Source: Paraburkholderia sediminicola (GTDB lineage Bacteria > Pseudomonadota > Gammaproteobacteria > Burkholderiales > Burkholderiaceae). Taken from it: a stretch of DNA of 64,000 nucleotides. The stretch lies in the NCBI RefSeq assembly GCF_902859805.1, contig NZ_CADIKC010000016.1:62001-126000 (forward strand). The letters run 5' to 3'. The position numbers and the translations under genes are program-made. This document shows, in pieces, positions 18,313-27,338 of the stretch. The notes under the pieces were generated by a model. The model was not told the DNA's origin, searched no databases, and saw nothing but the letters and a program-made list of their open reading frames with translations. The first letter of the stretch is position 1. Every line of letters starts with the position of its first letter.

Positions 18313-18323
18313 GTGTGTCACAC
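18313..18323. promoter_or_regulatory. 11-bp palindrome upstream of the sugar-binding protein gene
   Basis: GTGTGTCACAC is a perfect palindrome around a central T, about 60 bases before the binding-protein start in the 129-base gap after the SDR gene. It may be an operator or chance. Confidence 0.25.
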
Positions 18324-18383
18324 CCGGTACAAGAAGACGCGGCCGATACCTTCTCGTTATCAATTAGTCAGGAGACACGCATT

Positions 18384-19382
18384 ATGAAACGAAGAATTTT
18401 CCTCACGCTGGCAGCAGCGGCGACGGGTGTGCTCTTCAACGCACCGGTGGCGCAAGCCGCGGATCCGGTCAAGATCGGCTTCCTCGTGAAGCAGCCGGAA
18501 GAACCGTGGTTCCAGGACGAATGGAAGTTCGCCGAAATTGCCGCCAAGGAGAAGGGTTTCACGCTGGTGAAGATCGGCGCGCCGTCGGGCGAGAAGGTGA
18601 TGAGCGCTATCGACAACCTGTCGGCACAGAAGGCACAAGGCTTTGTGATCTGCACGCCTGACGTCAAGCTCGGACCGGGCATCGTCGCCAAGGCGAAGGC
18701 CGACGGCCTGAAGATGATGACGGTGGACGACCGTCTCGTCGACGGCGCGGGCAAGCCGATCGCATCGGTGCCGCATATGGGCATCTCGGCGTACAACATC
18801 GGCAAGCAGGTGGGCGATGGGCTGGCCGCGGAAATCAAGAAGCGCGGCTGGGACATGAAGGACGTCGGCGCGATCGACGTGACCTACGAACAGCTGCCGA
18901 CCGCGCATGACCGCACGAGCGGCGCGACCGACGCGCTGGTCGCCGCCGGCTTCCCGAAGGCGAACATTATTGCCGCGCCGCAAGCGAAGACCGACACGGA
19001 AAACGCGTTCAACGCCGCCAACATCGCGCTGACGAAGAACCCGAACTTCAAGCACTGGGTGGCTTACGCGCTGAACGACGAAGGCGTGCTCGGCGCGGTG
19101 CGCGCAGCGGAAGGCCGCGGCTTCAAGGCGGACAACATGATCGGTATCGGCATCGGCGGTTCGGACTCGGCATTGAACGAGTTCAAGAAGCCGACCCCGA
19201 CGGGCTTCTACGGCACGGTCATCATCAGCCCGAAGCGTCACGGCGAAGAAACCTCGACGCTGATGTACGACTGGATCACGCAAGGCAAGGAACCGCCCGC
19301 GCTCACGCTGACGACCGGCATGCTGGCTACGCGTGACAACGTTGCCGATGTGCGCCAGAAGATGGGCCTCGCGGCAAATTGA
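18384..19382 (+). CDS. AraF-like periplasmic sugar-binding protein
   Basis: This 332-residue protein is the solute receptor of the ABC importer encoded next to it. The ATG at 18384 follows a CAGGAGA site and gives a clear signal peptide (MKRRIFLTLAAAATGVL, cleavage near AQA-A at 25-26); the longer upstream frame lacks one. The mature part resembles L-arabinose-binding protein: EEPWFQDEWKFAEIAAKEKGF, INGF-like VICTPDVKLG, MMTVDDRLVDG. E. coli AraF also binds D-galactose and D-fucose, which would fit the dgo neighbours. It is the first gene of a receptor-ATPase-permease set. Confidence 0.9.
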   Translation: MKRRIFLTLAAAATGVLFNAPVAQAADPVKIGFLVKQPEEPWFQDEWKFAEIAAKEKGFTLVKIGAPSGEKVMSAIDNLSAQKAQGFVICTPDVKLGPGIVAKAKADGLKMMTVDDRLVDGAGKPIASVPHMGISAYNIGKQVGDGLAAEIKKRGWDMKDVGAIDVTYEQLPTAHDRTSGATDALVAAGFPKANIIAAPQAKTDTENAFNAANIALTKNPNFKHWVAYALNDEGVLGAVRAAEGRGFKADNMIGIGIGGSDSALNEFKKPTPTGFYGTVIISPKRHGEETSTLMYDWITQGKEPPALTLTTGMLATRDNVADVRQKMGLAAN

Positions 19383-19551
19383 GCGGCTGTAGCGTAGTCA
19401 AATGAAGTGAACTGCCGGTGCGTCGTTTCTCCAAGGATTGGGCGCACCGGCAGCAGCAATACAAGATCAGCAGTTGAGACAGACCGTGTTTGCCGGCGGC
19501 GTGACTGCCTCGCAAAACACGCACGGTTCACACGAAGTAAAAGGAGGCGAA

Positions 19552-21087
19552 GTGTCAGCGACGCTACGTTTTGACAATATCGGCAAAGTCTTTCCAGGCG
19601 TGCGCGCGCTCGACGGTGTGTCCTTCGACGTCAACGTCGGCCAGGTGCACGGCCTGATGGGCGAAAACGGCGCAGGGAAATCGACCCTGCTGAAGATTCT
19701 CGGTGGTGAATACCAGCCCGATTCGGGCCGCGTGATGATCGACGGCAATGAGGTCCGCTTCACGAGCGCGGCTTCGTCGATCGCAGCGGGGATCGCGGTG
19801 ATTCACCAGGAACTGCAATACGTGCCCGATCTGACGGTCGCGGAAAACCTGCTGCTGGGCCAGTTGCCGAACTCGCTCGGCTGGGTCAACAAGCGCGAGG
19901 CCAAACGCTTCGTGCGCGAACGCCTCGAAGCGATGGGCGTGGCGCTGGATCCGAACGCGAAGCTGCGCAAGCTTTCGATCGCGCAACGGCAGATGGTCGA
20001 AATCTGCAAGGCGCTGCTGCGCAATGCACGCGTGATTGCACTGGATGAGCCGACCAGCTCGCTGTCGCATCGCGAGACCGAAGTGCTGTTCAAACTGGTG
20101 CGCGATCTGCGTGCCGACAACCGCGCGATGATCTACATCTCGCACCGCATGGACGAGATCTACGAGCTGTGCGACGCCTGCACGATCTTCCGCGACGGCC
20201 GCAAGATTGCTTCGCATCCGACGCTCGAAGGCGTGAAGCGCGACACCATCGTGAGCGAAATGGTCGGACGGGAAATCGCCGACATTTATAACTACTCGGC
20301 ACGGCCGCTCGGCGAAGTGCGCTTCGCGGCGAAAGCGATCGAAGGGCATGCGCTTGCGCAGCCGGCTAGCTTCGAAGTGCGGCGCGGCGAGATCGTCGGT
20401 TTCTTCGGTCTGGTGGGCGCGGGACGCAGCGAACTGATGCATCTGGTGTACGGCGCCGATCACAAGAAAGCCGGCGAAATCGTGCTCGACGGCAAGCCGA
20501 TCAAGGTGCGCAGCGCGGGTGAGGCGATTAAGCACGGCATCGTGCTGTGTCCGGAAGACCGCAAGGAAGAGGGCATCGTCGCGATGGCGACCGTGTCGGA
20601 GAACATCAATATCAGTTGCCGCCGTCACTATCTGCGTGCGGGGATGTTTCTCGATCGCAAGAAGGAAGCGGAAACCGCCGACCGTTTTATCAAGCTGCTG
20701 AAGATCAAGACGCCGAGCCGTCGTCAGAAGATCCGTTTTCTGTCGGGCGGCAACCAGCAGAAGGCGATTCTGTCGCGCTGGCTGGCCGAACCCGATCTGA
20801 AGGTGGTGATTCTCGACGAGCCGACGCGCGGGATCGACGTCGGCGCGAAGCATGAGATCTATAACGTCATTTATCAGCTCGCCGAACGCGGCTGCGCGAT
20901 TGTGATGATTTCGTCGGAATTGCCGGAAGTGCTCGGCGTGTCCGACCGGATCGTCGTGATGCGCCAGGGTCGGATTTCCGGCGAGCTGGCGCGTAAGGAC
21001 GCAACGGAACAATCCGTGTTGGGCCTCGCCTTGCCGCAAAGCTCGACAGCGCTGCCCGGAACCGCAGCCACCGAGCAAGCGGCCTGA
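19552..21087 (+). CDS. AraG-like sugar ABC transporter ATPase
   Basis: This is a duplicated-domain ATPase of 511 residues, energising the adjacent permease. I use the GTG at 19552 because a near-perfect AAAGGAGG site lies just upstream and translation then begins SATLRFDNIGKVFPGVRAL; the open frame continues 38 codons upstream without support. The first domain has Walker A GENGAGKST at 38-46 and LSIAQRQMVEI. The second has the degenerate loop FFGLVGAGRSEL and signature LSGGNQQKAILSRWL, then VILDEPTRGIDVGAK. This arrangement is typical of carbohydrate uptake type 2 transporters. Confidence 0.93.
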   Translation: MSATLRFDNIGKVFPGVRALDGVSFDVNVGQVHGLMGENGAGKSTLLKILGGEYQPDSGRVMIDGNEVRFTSAASSIAAGIAVIHQELQYVPDLTVAENLLLGQLPNSLGWVNKREAKRFVRERLEAMGVALDPNAKLRKLSIAQRQMVEICKALLRNARVIALDEPTSSLSHRETEVLFKLVRDLRADNRAMIYISHRMDEIYELCDACTIFRDGRKIASHPTLEGVKRDTIVSEMVGREIADIYNYSARPLGEVRFAAKAIEGHALAQPASFEVRRGEIVGFFGLVGAGRSELMHLVYGADHKKAGEIVLDGKPIKVRSAGEAIKHGIVLCPEDRKEEGIVAMATVSENINISCRRHYLRAGMFLDRKKEAETADRFIKLLKIKTPSRRQKIRFLSGGNQQKAILSRWLAEPDLKVVILDEPTRGIDVGAKHEIYNVIYQLAERGCAIVMISSELPEVLGVSDRIVVMRQGRISGELARKDATEQSVLGLALPQSSTALPGTAATEQAA

Positions 21088-21141
21088 ACATTATTTGGAC
21101 GAAAGTCCGGCAACCCGTGGGGAACGGGAGGAGTCTTCAAC

Positions 21142-22158
21142 ATGCAAGCCAGAGAAAACCTCGCGCAACAAGCCGCAAAAAGTGCGGCCGAAGCGCTGAT
21201 TCCGCAAGGCAACGACAAGGCGAAATGGTGGCAGCAGATCACCGAGTACAGCCTGATCCTGATCTTCATCGTGATGTTCATCACGATGTCGCTGACGGTC
21301 GACCACTTCTTCTCGATCGAGAACATGCTCGGTCTCGCCCTGTCGATTTCGCAGATCGGCATGGTCGCGTGCACGATGATGTTCTGTCTGGCCTCGCGCG
21401 ATTTCGACTTGTCGGTGGGGTCGACGGTCGCGTTCGCCGGTGTGCTGTGCGCGATGGTGCTGAATGCGACCGGTAACACCTTCATCGCGATCATCGCGGC
21501 GGTGGCGGCGGGTGCGGTGATCGGCTTCGTCAACGGCGCCGTGATCGCCTATCTGCGCATCAACGCGCTGATCACAACGCTCGCAACGATGGAAATCGTG
21601 CGCGGTCTCGGCTTTATCGTGTCGCACGGGCAGGCCGTGGGCGTGTCGTCAGATACGTTTATCGCGCTGGGCGGCTTGAGCTTCTTCGGCGTGTCGCTGC
21701 CGATCTGGGTCACGCTGCTGTGCTTCATCGTGTTCGGCGTGATGCTCAATCAGACCGTGTACGGCCGTAATACGCTGGCAATCGGCGGTAATCCGGAAGC
21801 TTCGCGTCTTGCCGGTATCAATGTCGAACGCACGCGCGTTTATATCTTCCTGATTCAAGGCGCCGTCACCGCGCTGGCCGGTGTGATTCTGGCTTCGCGG
21901 ATTACGTCGGGTCAGCCGAATGCGGCGGAAGGCTTCGAGTTGAACGTGATTTCGGCGTGCGTGTTGGGCGGCGTGTCGCTGCTCGGCGGTCGCGCGACGA
22001 TCTCCGGTGTCGTGATCGGCGTGCTGATCATGGGTACGGTTGAGAACGTGATGAATCTGATGAACATCGACGCGTTCTATCAGTACCTCGTGCGCGGCGC
22101 GATCCTGCTCGCCGCTGTGTTGCTCGACCAGTTGAAGAACCGCGGCTCGCGGGATTAA
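21142..22158 (+). CDS. AraH-like sugar ABC transporter permease
   Basis: This 338-residue inner-membrane protein has multiple hydrophobic helices, about ten, beginning near residue 37 (LILIFIVMFITMSLTV). ASRDFDLSVGSTVAFAGVL and GNPEASRLAGINVERT are the conserved cytoplasmic loop motifs of ribose/arabinose-type permeases, and CVLGGVSLLGGRATISG lies near the C-terminus. It starts 54 bases after the ATPase stop and completes the importer. Confidence 0.93.
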   Translation: MQARENLAQQAAKSAAEALIPQGNDKAKWWQQITEYSLILIFIVMFITMSLTVDHFFSIENMLGLALSISQIGMVACTMMFCLASRDFDLSVGSTVAFAGVLCAMVLNATGNTFIAIIAAVAAGAVIGFVNGAVIAYLRINALITTLATMEIVRGLGFIVSHGQAVGVSSDTFIALGGLSFFGVSLPIWVTLLCFIVFGVMLNQTVYGRNTLAIGGNPEASRLAGINVERTRVYIFLIQGAVTALAGVILASRITSGQPNAAEGFELNVISACVLGGVSLLGGRATISGVVIGVLIMGTVENVMNLMNIDAFYQYLVRGAILLAAVLLDQLKNRGSRD

Positions 22159-22210
22159 ACCCGGGACTAAACCCGCAGCTCACCCAACTTGCTCTAAAAG
22201 GAATCGAACG

Positions 22211-23011
22211 ATGTCGTCTCCGGCCAATGCAAACGACCGTCTCGCGGACAACGCGTTTGCCCGCTATCCGAGTCTCGTCGACCGAACGGTGTTGATCACG
22301 GGCGGCGCGACCGGTATCGGCGCATCGTTCGTCGAACATTTTGCGGCGCAGGGTGCGCGCGTCGCGTTCTTCGATATCGACGCGACTGCGGGCGAAGCGC
22401 TCGCCGACGAACTCGGCGATTCGAAACACAAGCCGTTGTTTCTGCCCTGCGATCTGACCGACATCGACGCGCTGCAAAAAGCGATCGCCGATGTGAAGGC
22501 TGCACTCGGTCCGATTCAGGTGCTGGTGAACAACGCCGCGAACGACAAACGCCACGCGATTGGCGACGTGACGCGCGAGTTTTTCGACGCGGGCATCGCG
22601 GTGAATATCCGTCACCAGTTCTTCGCAGCGCAGGCAGTGATGGAGGATATGAAAGCCGCCAACGCGGGTTCGATCATCAACCTGGGCTCGATCAGCTGGA
22701 TGCTGAAGAACGGCGGCTATCCGGTGTATGTGATGTCGAAATCGGCGGTGCAAGGTCTGACCCGTGGTCTCGCGCGCGATCTCGGTCACTTCAATATCCG
22801 CGTCAATACGCTGGTGCCGGGCTGGGTGATGACGGAAAAGCAGAAACGTTTATGGCTCGACGATGCGGGCCGTCGCTCGATCAAGGAAGGCCAGTGCATC
22901 GACGCTGAACTGCAACCGGCCGATCTGGCCCGTATGGCGTTGTTCCTCGCCGCCGATGACAGCAGGATGATCACCGCGCAGGACATCGTCGTCGACGGAG
23001 GCTGGGCGTGA
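22211..23011 (+). CDS. SDR-family aldose 1-dehydrogenase-like protein
   Basis: This second short-chain dehydrogenase has 266 residues. ITGGATGIGASFVEHF is the cofactor loop, FDIDATAG has an Asp favouring NAD, NNAANDKRHAIGDVT is present, the catalytic Ser is in NLGSISWML and the Tyr-Lys pair in YVMSKSAV. The NNA-NDxRH and GSISW motifs resemble the Caulobacter-type D-xylose 1-dehydrogenase group, so a role in oxidising L-arabinose, D-galactose or D-xylose to a lactone is likely. Its stop overlaps the start of the lactonase-like gene. Confidence 0.88.
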   Translation: MSSPANANDRLADNAFARYPSLVDRTVLITGGATGIGASFVEHFAAQGARVAFFDIDATAGEALADELGDSKHKPLFLPCDLTDIDALQKAIADVKAALGPIQVLVNNAANDKRHAIGDVTREFFDAGIAVNIRHQFFAAQAVMEDMKAANAGSIINLGSISWMLKNGGYPVYVMSKSAVQGLTRGLARDLGHFNIRVNTLVPGWVMTEKQKRLWLDDAGRRSIKEGQCIDAELQPADLARMALFLAADDSRMITAQDIVVDGGWA

Positions 23012-23937
23012 GTGCGGGCGTGTCTGCACATAGCGCGGCGCTGCTGCTCGATACGAAATGCACGCTCGGCGAGGGCGCGACGTGGTGCGCGAGGACCGGC
23101 CGCTTTTACTGGAACGACATCGAAGGCGCGCGGCTGTGGCGCTACGATCCGCGCGACGGAGGCAGCACATTCTGGAGCATGCCCGAGCGTCTCGGGAGTT
23201 TTGCGTTGTGCGCCGATCCGCGCTATCTGCTGCTCGGATTGGCGACGCACTTGGCGTTCTTCGATCTGACAACCGGCGAGACGCAGCGTATCGTCGATGT
23301 CGAACCTGGCTTGAACACGCGCGTGAACGACGGCCGCTGCGATCGGCAGGGTCGTTTCGTATTCGGGACAAAAGATGAAGGCTCGCCTCTGCAGGCGATC
23401 GCCGGCTTCTATCGTCTGAATCACGATTTGTCGCTGGAGCGTTTGCCGTTGCCCGCACCGGCGATCTCGAACAGCATCGCGTTCAGTCCCGACGGCGCGA
23501 CGATGTACTACGGTGATTCGCCGACGCGTGAAATTCGCGTCTGCGACTATCGCGAGGACGGCAGCGTTGGCAACGACCGCGTTTTTACGACGCTAACGGA
23601 CGCGACCGGCGAGCCCGACGGTTCGACCGTCGACCGCGACGGTGGCGTGTGGAATGCGCAATGGGGCGGCAGGCGCGTGGTGCGGTATGGCCCCGATGGC
23701 GTGGAAACCGAGCGTGTCGACGTGCCGACTGCGCAGCCGAGTTGCGTCGCGTTTGGCGGCCCCGTAAGAGGACTTCCTGCAGGGCCTGTACAACTGGACT
23801 CGCTGTACATCACGAGTGCGCGTATCGATCTCGATGCCGCGGCGCTCGCGGGCGATTCTCATGCGGGCGGCGTGTTTGTCGCAACACCCGGACGACAAGG
23901 TTTGCCCGAGCCGGTGTTCCAGGGCGCGCCTACATAG
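23008..23937 (+). CDS. SMP-30/gluconolaconase-type sugar lactonase
   Basis: The 309-residue protein is a six-bladed beta-propeller of the SMP-30/regucalcin family, which hydrolyses sugar lactones using a divalent metal. The metal-binding Glu is in CTLGEGATWC, the Asn-Asp in VNDGRCDRQGRFVFG, and the Asn and Asp of the remaining sites in SNSIAFSPDGATMYYGDSP and GEPDGSTVDRDGGVWNA. The GTG start overlaps the SDR stop (GTGA). Coupling to a dehydrogenase places it as the lactonase after aldose oxidation. Confidence 0.92.
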   Translation: MSAGVSAHSAALLLDTKCTLGEGATWCARTGRFYWNDIEGARLWRYDPRDGGSTFWSMPERLGSFALCADPRYLLLGLATHLAFFDLTTGETQRIVDVEPGLNTRVNDGRCDRQGRFVFGTKDEGSPLQAIAGFYRLNHDLSLERLPLPAPAISNSIAFSPDGATMYYGDSPTREIRVCDYREDGSVGNDRVFTTLTDATGEPDGSTVDRDGGVWNAQWGGRRVVRYGPDGVETERVDVPTAQPSCVAFGGPVRGLPAGPVQLDSLYITSARIDLDAAALAGDSHAGGVFVATPGRQGLPEPVFQGAPT

Positions 23938-24153
23938 CGCAGAATGACGCAGCCTCAGTTGCCAGGCAGAGTGCGGTCGAGCAGTGATTTTGGAACTGAA
24001 TCAGTCGTTGATGTCGCAAACCAAGTGCCAGCAAATCGGCAGTAGATCGGCAGCATGCAGTTCGGACCCTGAGGCGACCTGTGCAAAAAAAGTCGCCCAA
24101 CAGCATCCGTCAGCAATGACGGCAATGTCCCACGCCTCTCGATGGAGCCAGAT

Positions 24154-25206
24154 ATGACTGTTGCGAATCCTGTTTCCGCCTCTTCTCAGAGCCGGCGCGC
24201 GCGACTCAACGCGGCGGCCAATCCGGTGCTTCCGGGTCCCAGTACTTCTGCAGTTGCGGTCGGTGAGGCGAGCGGCGGCGAGCTCGCGTGCATCACGCTC
24301 GCCAATGCGCATTTGCGCCTCGACGTCGCGCCGACGCTCGGCGGCGGCGTCACCCGTTTCGACTGGCGTAATGACGGCGCACTGACGCCGATTTTCCGGC
24401 GCTGCCGTCACGTCGCCTCGGATACCCAGCCGAACCAGCTGGCCTGCTATCCGTTGCTGCCGTATTCGAATCGCATCGGCGGTGGTCATTTCAATGTGGC
24501 GGGGCGGCGCGTCGAGGTGCCGCAAAATCGCGCCGACGAAGCCTTGCCGATTCACGGCGACGGTTGGCTCTCCGCCTGGCAGGTCGCGGAGTCGGATCGC
24601 GAAAATGTCCGTCTCACGCTCGATCGCCTCGACGGCAAACCGTACGCATTCCGCGCGACGCAAACCTATACGCTGGACGGTCCCACGCTCGTCATCACGC
24701 TGGACATTGAGAATGCCGGCCGCGAGGCGCTGCCTTTCGGGCTTGGGGTGCATCCATTTTTTGTGCGTGATGCGGATACCGAACTGTCGGCGGCGGCCGG
24801 CGGCCTGTGGCTTTCCGGCGACGACTGGTTGCCGGTGCGCCACGTGCCGGCGCCGCCCGCGTGGCAATTCGGCGTGGCGTATCCGTTGCCGGAAACCATC
24901 GTCAATCACGCGTTCACGGGCTGGAGCGGACAGGCAGCGGTGGTGTGGCCGAAGCGGCGACTGTCGCTGAATATCGCCGCCGACACCGACTACTACGTGC
25001 TGTACACGCCGCCGCGCGAAGACTTCTTCTGCTTCGAACCGGTCGACCATCCGATCAATGCGATGAATCTGGCGGGCGGCGCATGCGAAAACGGGATGAC
25101 GATGCTTGCGCGCGGCGAACGGCTCACGCGCACGTTCCGCTTTACCGTCGAACGTACAGGCTTGCGCTCGATGCCGGGCGCGCGTGGTTCGCGCCGGCGG
25201 CAGTAA
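24154..25206 (+). CDS. Aldose 1-epimerase (galactose mutarotase-like)
   Basis: This 350-residue protein interconverts aldose anomers, supplying the beta-form to a dehydrogenase. I choose the ATG at 24154 over 24142 because GGAG lies about 7 bases before it. Conserved features are RFDWRNDGALTPIFRR, YPLLPYSNRIGGG, the catalytic His in IHGDGWLSAW, LGVHPFFVRD, and a late acidic segment DFFCFEPVDHPINAMN with the second catalytic acid. It lies 216 bases after the lactonase and probably ends the sugar cluster. Confidence 0.92.
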   Translation: MTVANPVSASSQSRRARLNAAANPVLPGPSTSAVAVGEASGGELACITLANAHLRLDVAPTLGGGVTRFDWRNDGALTPIFRRCRHVASDTQPNQLACYPLLPYSNRIGGGHFNVAGRRVEVPQNRADEALPIHGDGWLSAWQVAESDRENVRLTLDRLDGKPYAFRATQTYTLDGPTLVITLDIENAGREALPFGLGVHPFFVRDADTELSAAAGGLWLSGDDWLPVRHVPAPPAWQFGVAYPLPETIVNHAFTGWSGQAAVVWPKRRLSLNIAADTDYYVLYTPPREDFFCFEPVDHPINAMNLAGGACENGMTMLARGERLTRTFRFTVERTGLRSMPGARGSRRRQ

Positions 25207-25357
25207 GGTAAGGGGCGAGCAGGGCGGAGCGGTACGGCGTATCCGTCGTCACGCCTCGAGCCGCAACCCCAGCCGGCATGACGCGTGGCCGCGGCTTGCC
25301 GCGCAGGACAGGTAAAATACGCGCCTCTTCCGTTATCGGCTCGCCGCGAGACTCACC

Positions 25358-26173
25358 ATGTCCAATTTCATCCAGACACTCAACGACGCCTGGCAGCGCA
25401 CGAACTCGCTGCTGTGCGTCGGCCTCGATCCGGAGCCCAGCAAATTCCCGGGCGCGCTCGCGGGCCGTCCCGAGGCGATTTTCGACTTCTGCCGCACCAT
25501 CGTCGATGCGACCGCGCCCTATGCGTCGTCGTTCAAGCCGCAGATCGCCTACTTCGCCGCTCACCGCGCGGAAGACCAACTCGAGCAGCTGATCGCGCAT
25601 ATTCACGAGAACCATCCGGGCCTGCCGGTGATTCTGGACGCGAAGCGCGGCGATATCGGCAGCACCGCCGAGCAGTACGCGCGCGAAGCCTTCGAGCGCT
25701 ATCAGGCGGATGCGGTGACGGTGAATCCGTATATGGGTTTCGATTCGATCGAGCCGTATCTGGAGCACGAGGGCAAGGGCGTGATCGTGTTGTGCCGGAC
25801 CTCGAACGCGGGCGGCTCGGACCTGCAGTTCCTGGAGACGGGCGGACGTCCGCTGTATCAGGTCGTCGCGCAACTGGCGGCAGAGAAGTGGAACGCGAGC
25901 GGCCAGTTGGCGCTCGTGGTCGGCGCGACTTTCCCGAAGGAAATCGAAGTGGTGCGTGGGATCGTCGGCGATATGCCGCTGCTGATTCCGGGCATCGGCG
26001 CGCAAGGCGGCGATGTTCAGGCGACGGTCAACGCCGGCCGGACGGCGAACGGCACGGGCATGCTGATCAACTCTTCGCGGGCGATTATCTACGCCGGCAA
26101 GGATGACGATTTCGCCGAAGCTGCAGCGAAGGTCGCCATGGAAACGCGTGACCGGATCAACGCGTTCCGGTAA
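25358..26173 (+). CDS. pyrF: Orotidine 5'-phosphate decarboxylase, type 2
   Basis: PyrF makes UMP from OMP, the last step of de novo pyrimidine synthesis. The 271-residue length and sequence fit the longer type-2 subfamily. The active site is VILDAKRGDIGSTAEQYA with D94, K96 and D99. LCVGLDPEPSKFPG opens the barrel and GIGAQGGDVQATVNAGR closes it near the phosphate site. A TAAAAT element at 25313-25318 could be a -10 sequence, but I see no matching -35. It converges on the minus-strand cupin gene. Confidence 0.96.
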   Translation: MSNFIQTLNDAWQRTNSLLCVGLDPEPSKFPGALAGRPEAIFDFCRTIVDATAPYASSFKPQIAYFAAHRAEDQLEQLIAHIHENHPGLPVILDAKRGDIGSTAEQYAREAFERYQADAVTVNPYMGFDSIEPYLEHEGKGVIVLCRTSNAGGSDLQFLETGGRPLYQVVAQLAAEKWNASGQLALVVGATFPKEIEVVRGIVGDMPLLIPGIGAQGGDVQATVNAGRTANGTGMLINSSRAIIYAGKDDDFAEAAAKVAMETRDRINAFR

Positions 26174-26189
26174 TTGAGGGTGAGGCCGG

Positions 26190-26711
26190 TCAGGTAACCG
26201 GCCCCAGCCGCTCGATAAACGCCGCATGCTGCGGATGCCGCGCTTTTAGCGCCGCGACATCCGCCAGCTCGAACTCGCTGAATTCAAACCCCGGCGCGAC
26301 CGTGCAGCCCACCAGCGCGAGCGTCGCCGGGTCCGTACATTCCGCGGCAAACCACAGACCCGCGGGCACCACTGCCTGAAACACGGCATCCGGATGCGTC
26401 AGCGCATTGCCCAGCGTGTGCGTAGTCAACGTGCCTGTTTCGTCGAGCACGTGGACATTCAAGGGCTCGCCGGCATAAAAATGCCAGACCTCATCGGACT
26501 TGATCCGATGCCACGCCGAATGCGCGCCGTCGCAGAGCAGGTAGTAAATCGCGGTGGACGCCGAGCGGGTCTGCGTTGAACCGTCATCACGGCGCACGGA
26601 CTCGGCGGACCGATACGTCTCGCTGAAAAATCCGCCTTCCGGATGCGGCTTTAGATCGAAGCGGCGGATCAACTCGTCTTTGGCTGCGTGCGAAGTCGAC
26701 ATATTGGGCAT
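26190..26711 (-). CDS. Cupin-fold protein, DUF985 family
   Basis: This 173-residue protein has the DUF985/cupin_5 pattern: DELIRRFDLKPHPEGGFFSE at the N-terminus, TAIYYLLCDGAHSAWHRIKSD and EVWHFYAGEPLNVHVL with the His residues that line the cupin barrel, and VGCTVAPGFEFSEFEL near the end. The family's reaction is not established. The ATG at 26711 follows a TGAGG site; MSTSH at 26702 is an alternative. It lies on the minus strand next to pncC and may share its transcript. Confidence 0.88.
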   Translation of the reverse strand: MPNMSTSHAAKDELIRRFDLKPHPEGGFFSETYRSAESVRRDDGSTQTRSASTAIYYLLCDGAHSAWHRIKSDEVWHFYAGEPLNVHVLDETGTLTTHTLGNALTHPDAVFQAVVPAGLWFAAECTDPATLALVGCTVAPGFEFSEFELADVAALKARHPQHAAFIERLGPVT

Positions 26712-26741
26712 CGTGACGGGCCTCAGATTTTGAACCGGACG

Positions 26742-27242
26742 TTAATGTTCGCGCTCGTCGAGCAGGGCCAGCACACCGCGCAATGCGTGCGCGGCGGCCT
26801 GCACGCGGATCTTCTCGCGATCGCCCTTGAAGACCTTGGTTTCCACGGACGTATGCAGCCGATTGCTCCAGCCGAACGACACCATGCCGACCGGCTTGGT
26901 TTCCGTACCGCCGCCCGGGCCGGCGACGCCCGTAATCGACACCGACACCTGCGCGCGACTGTTGCGCAGCGCGCCTTCGGCCATCGCGCGCGCCACCTGT
27001 TCGCTAACCGCGCCGTGCTTTTCGATCAGGTCGGTGGGCACGCCGATCATCTCGGACTTCGCCTGATTCGAATACGTGACGAAGCCGCGCTCGAACCAGC
27101 CGCTGCTGCCGGAAATATCGGTGATCGCGGTCGCCACCATGCCGCCTGTGCAGGATTCGGCAGTGACTAGCATCAGACGCTCGTCGCGCAGGCGGTTGCT
27201 CACGCGAATCGCAAGCTGGTGAACCACGGAATCGGTAGGCAT
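26742..27242 (-). CDS. pncC: Nicotinamide-nucleotide amidase (CinA C-terminal type)
   Basis: PncC deamidates nicotinamide mononucleotide to nicotinate mononucleotide in pyridine-nucleotide recycling. The protein is 166 residues from the ATG at 27242 (MPTDSVVHQLAIRVSNRL). AESCTGGMVATAITDISGSS carries the catalytic Ser-Cys-Thr loop near residues 29-32, VTYSNQAKSEMIGV and VSITGVAGPGGGTETKPVG are the other conserved motifs. No N-terminal CinA domain is attached. An open frame upstream to 27335 is not supported. It follows pgpA by 96 bases on the minus strand. Confidence 0.94.
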   Translation of the reverse strand: MPTDSVVHQLAIRVSNRLRDERLMLVTAESCTGGMVATAITDISGSSGWFERGFVTYSNQAKSEMIGVPTDLIEKHGAVSEQVARAMAEGALRNSRAQVSVSITGVAGPGGGTETKPVGMVSFGWSNRLHTSVETKVFKGDREKIRVQAAAHALRGVLALLDEREH

Positions 27243-27338
27243 GGCGTCAATCCGGAAAACGGGGAACTGGTGCGGGAGGCAGTCGGCTGTCGGTGGCCGG
27301 CGGGCAAAGGCCGACCGGCGCCAGCCGACGGGCAACGG

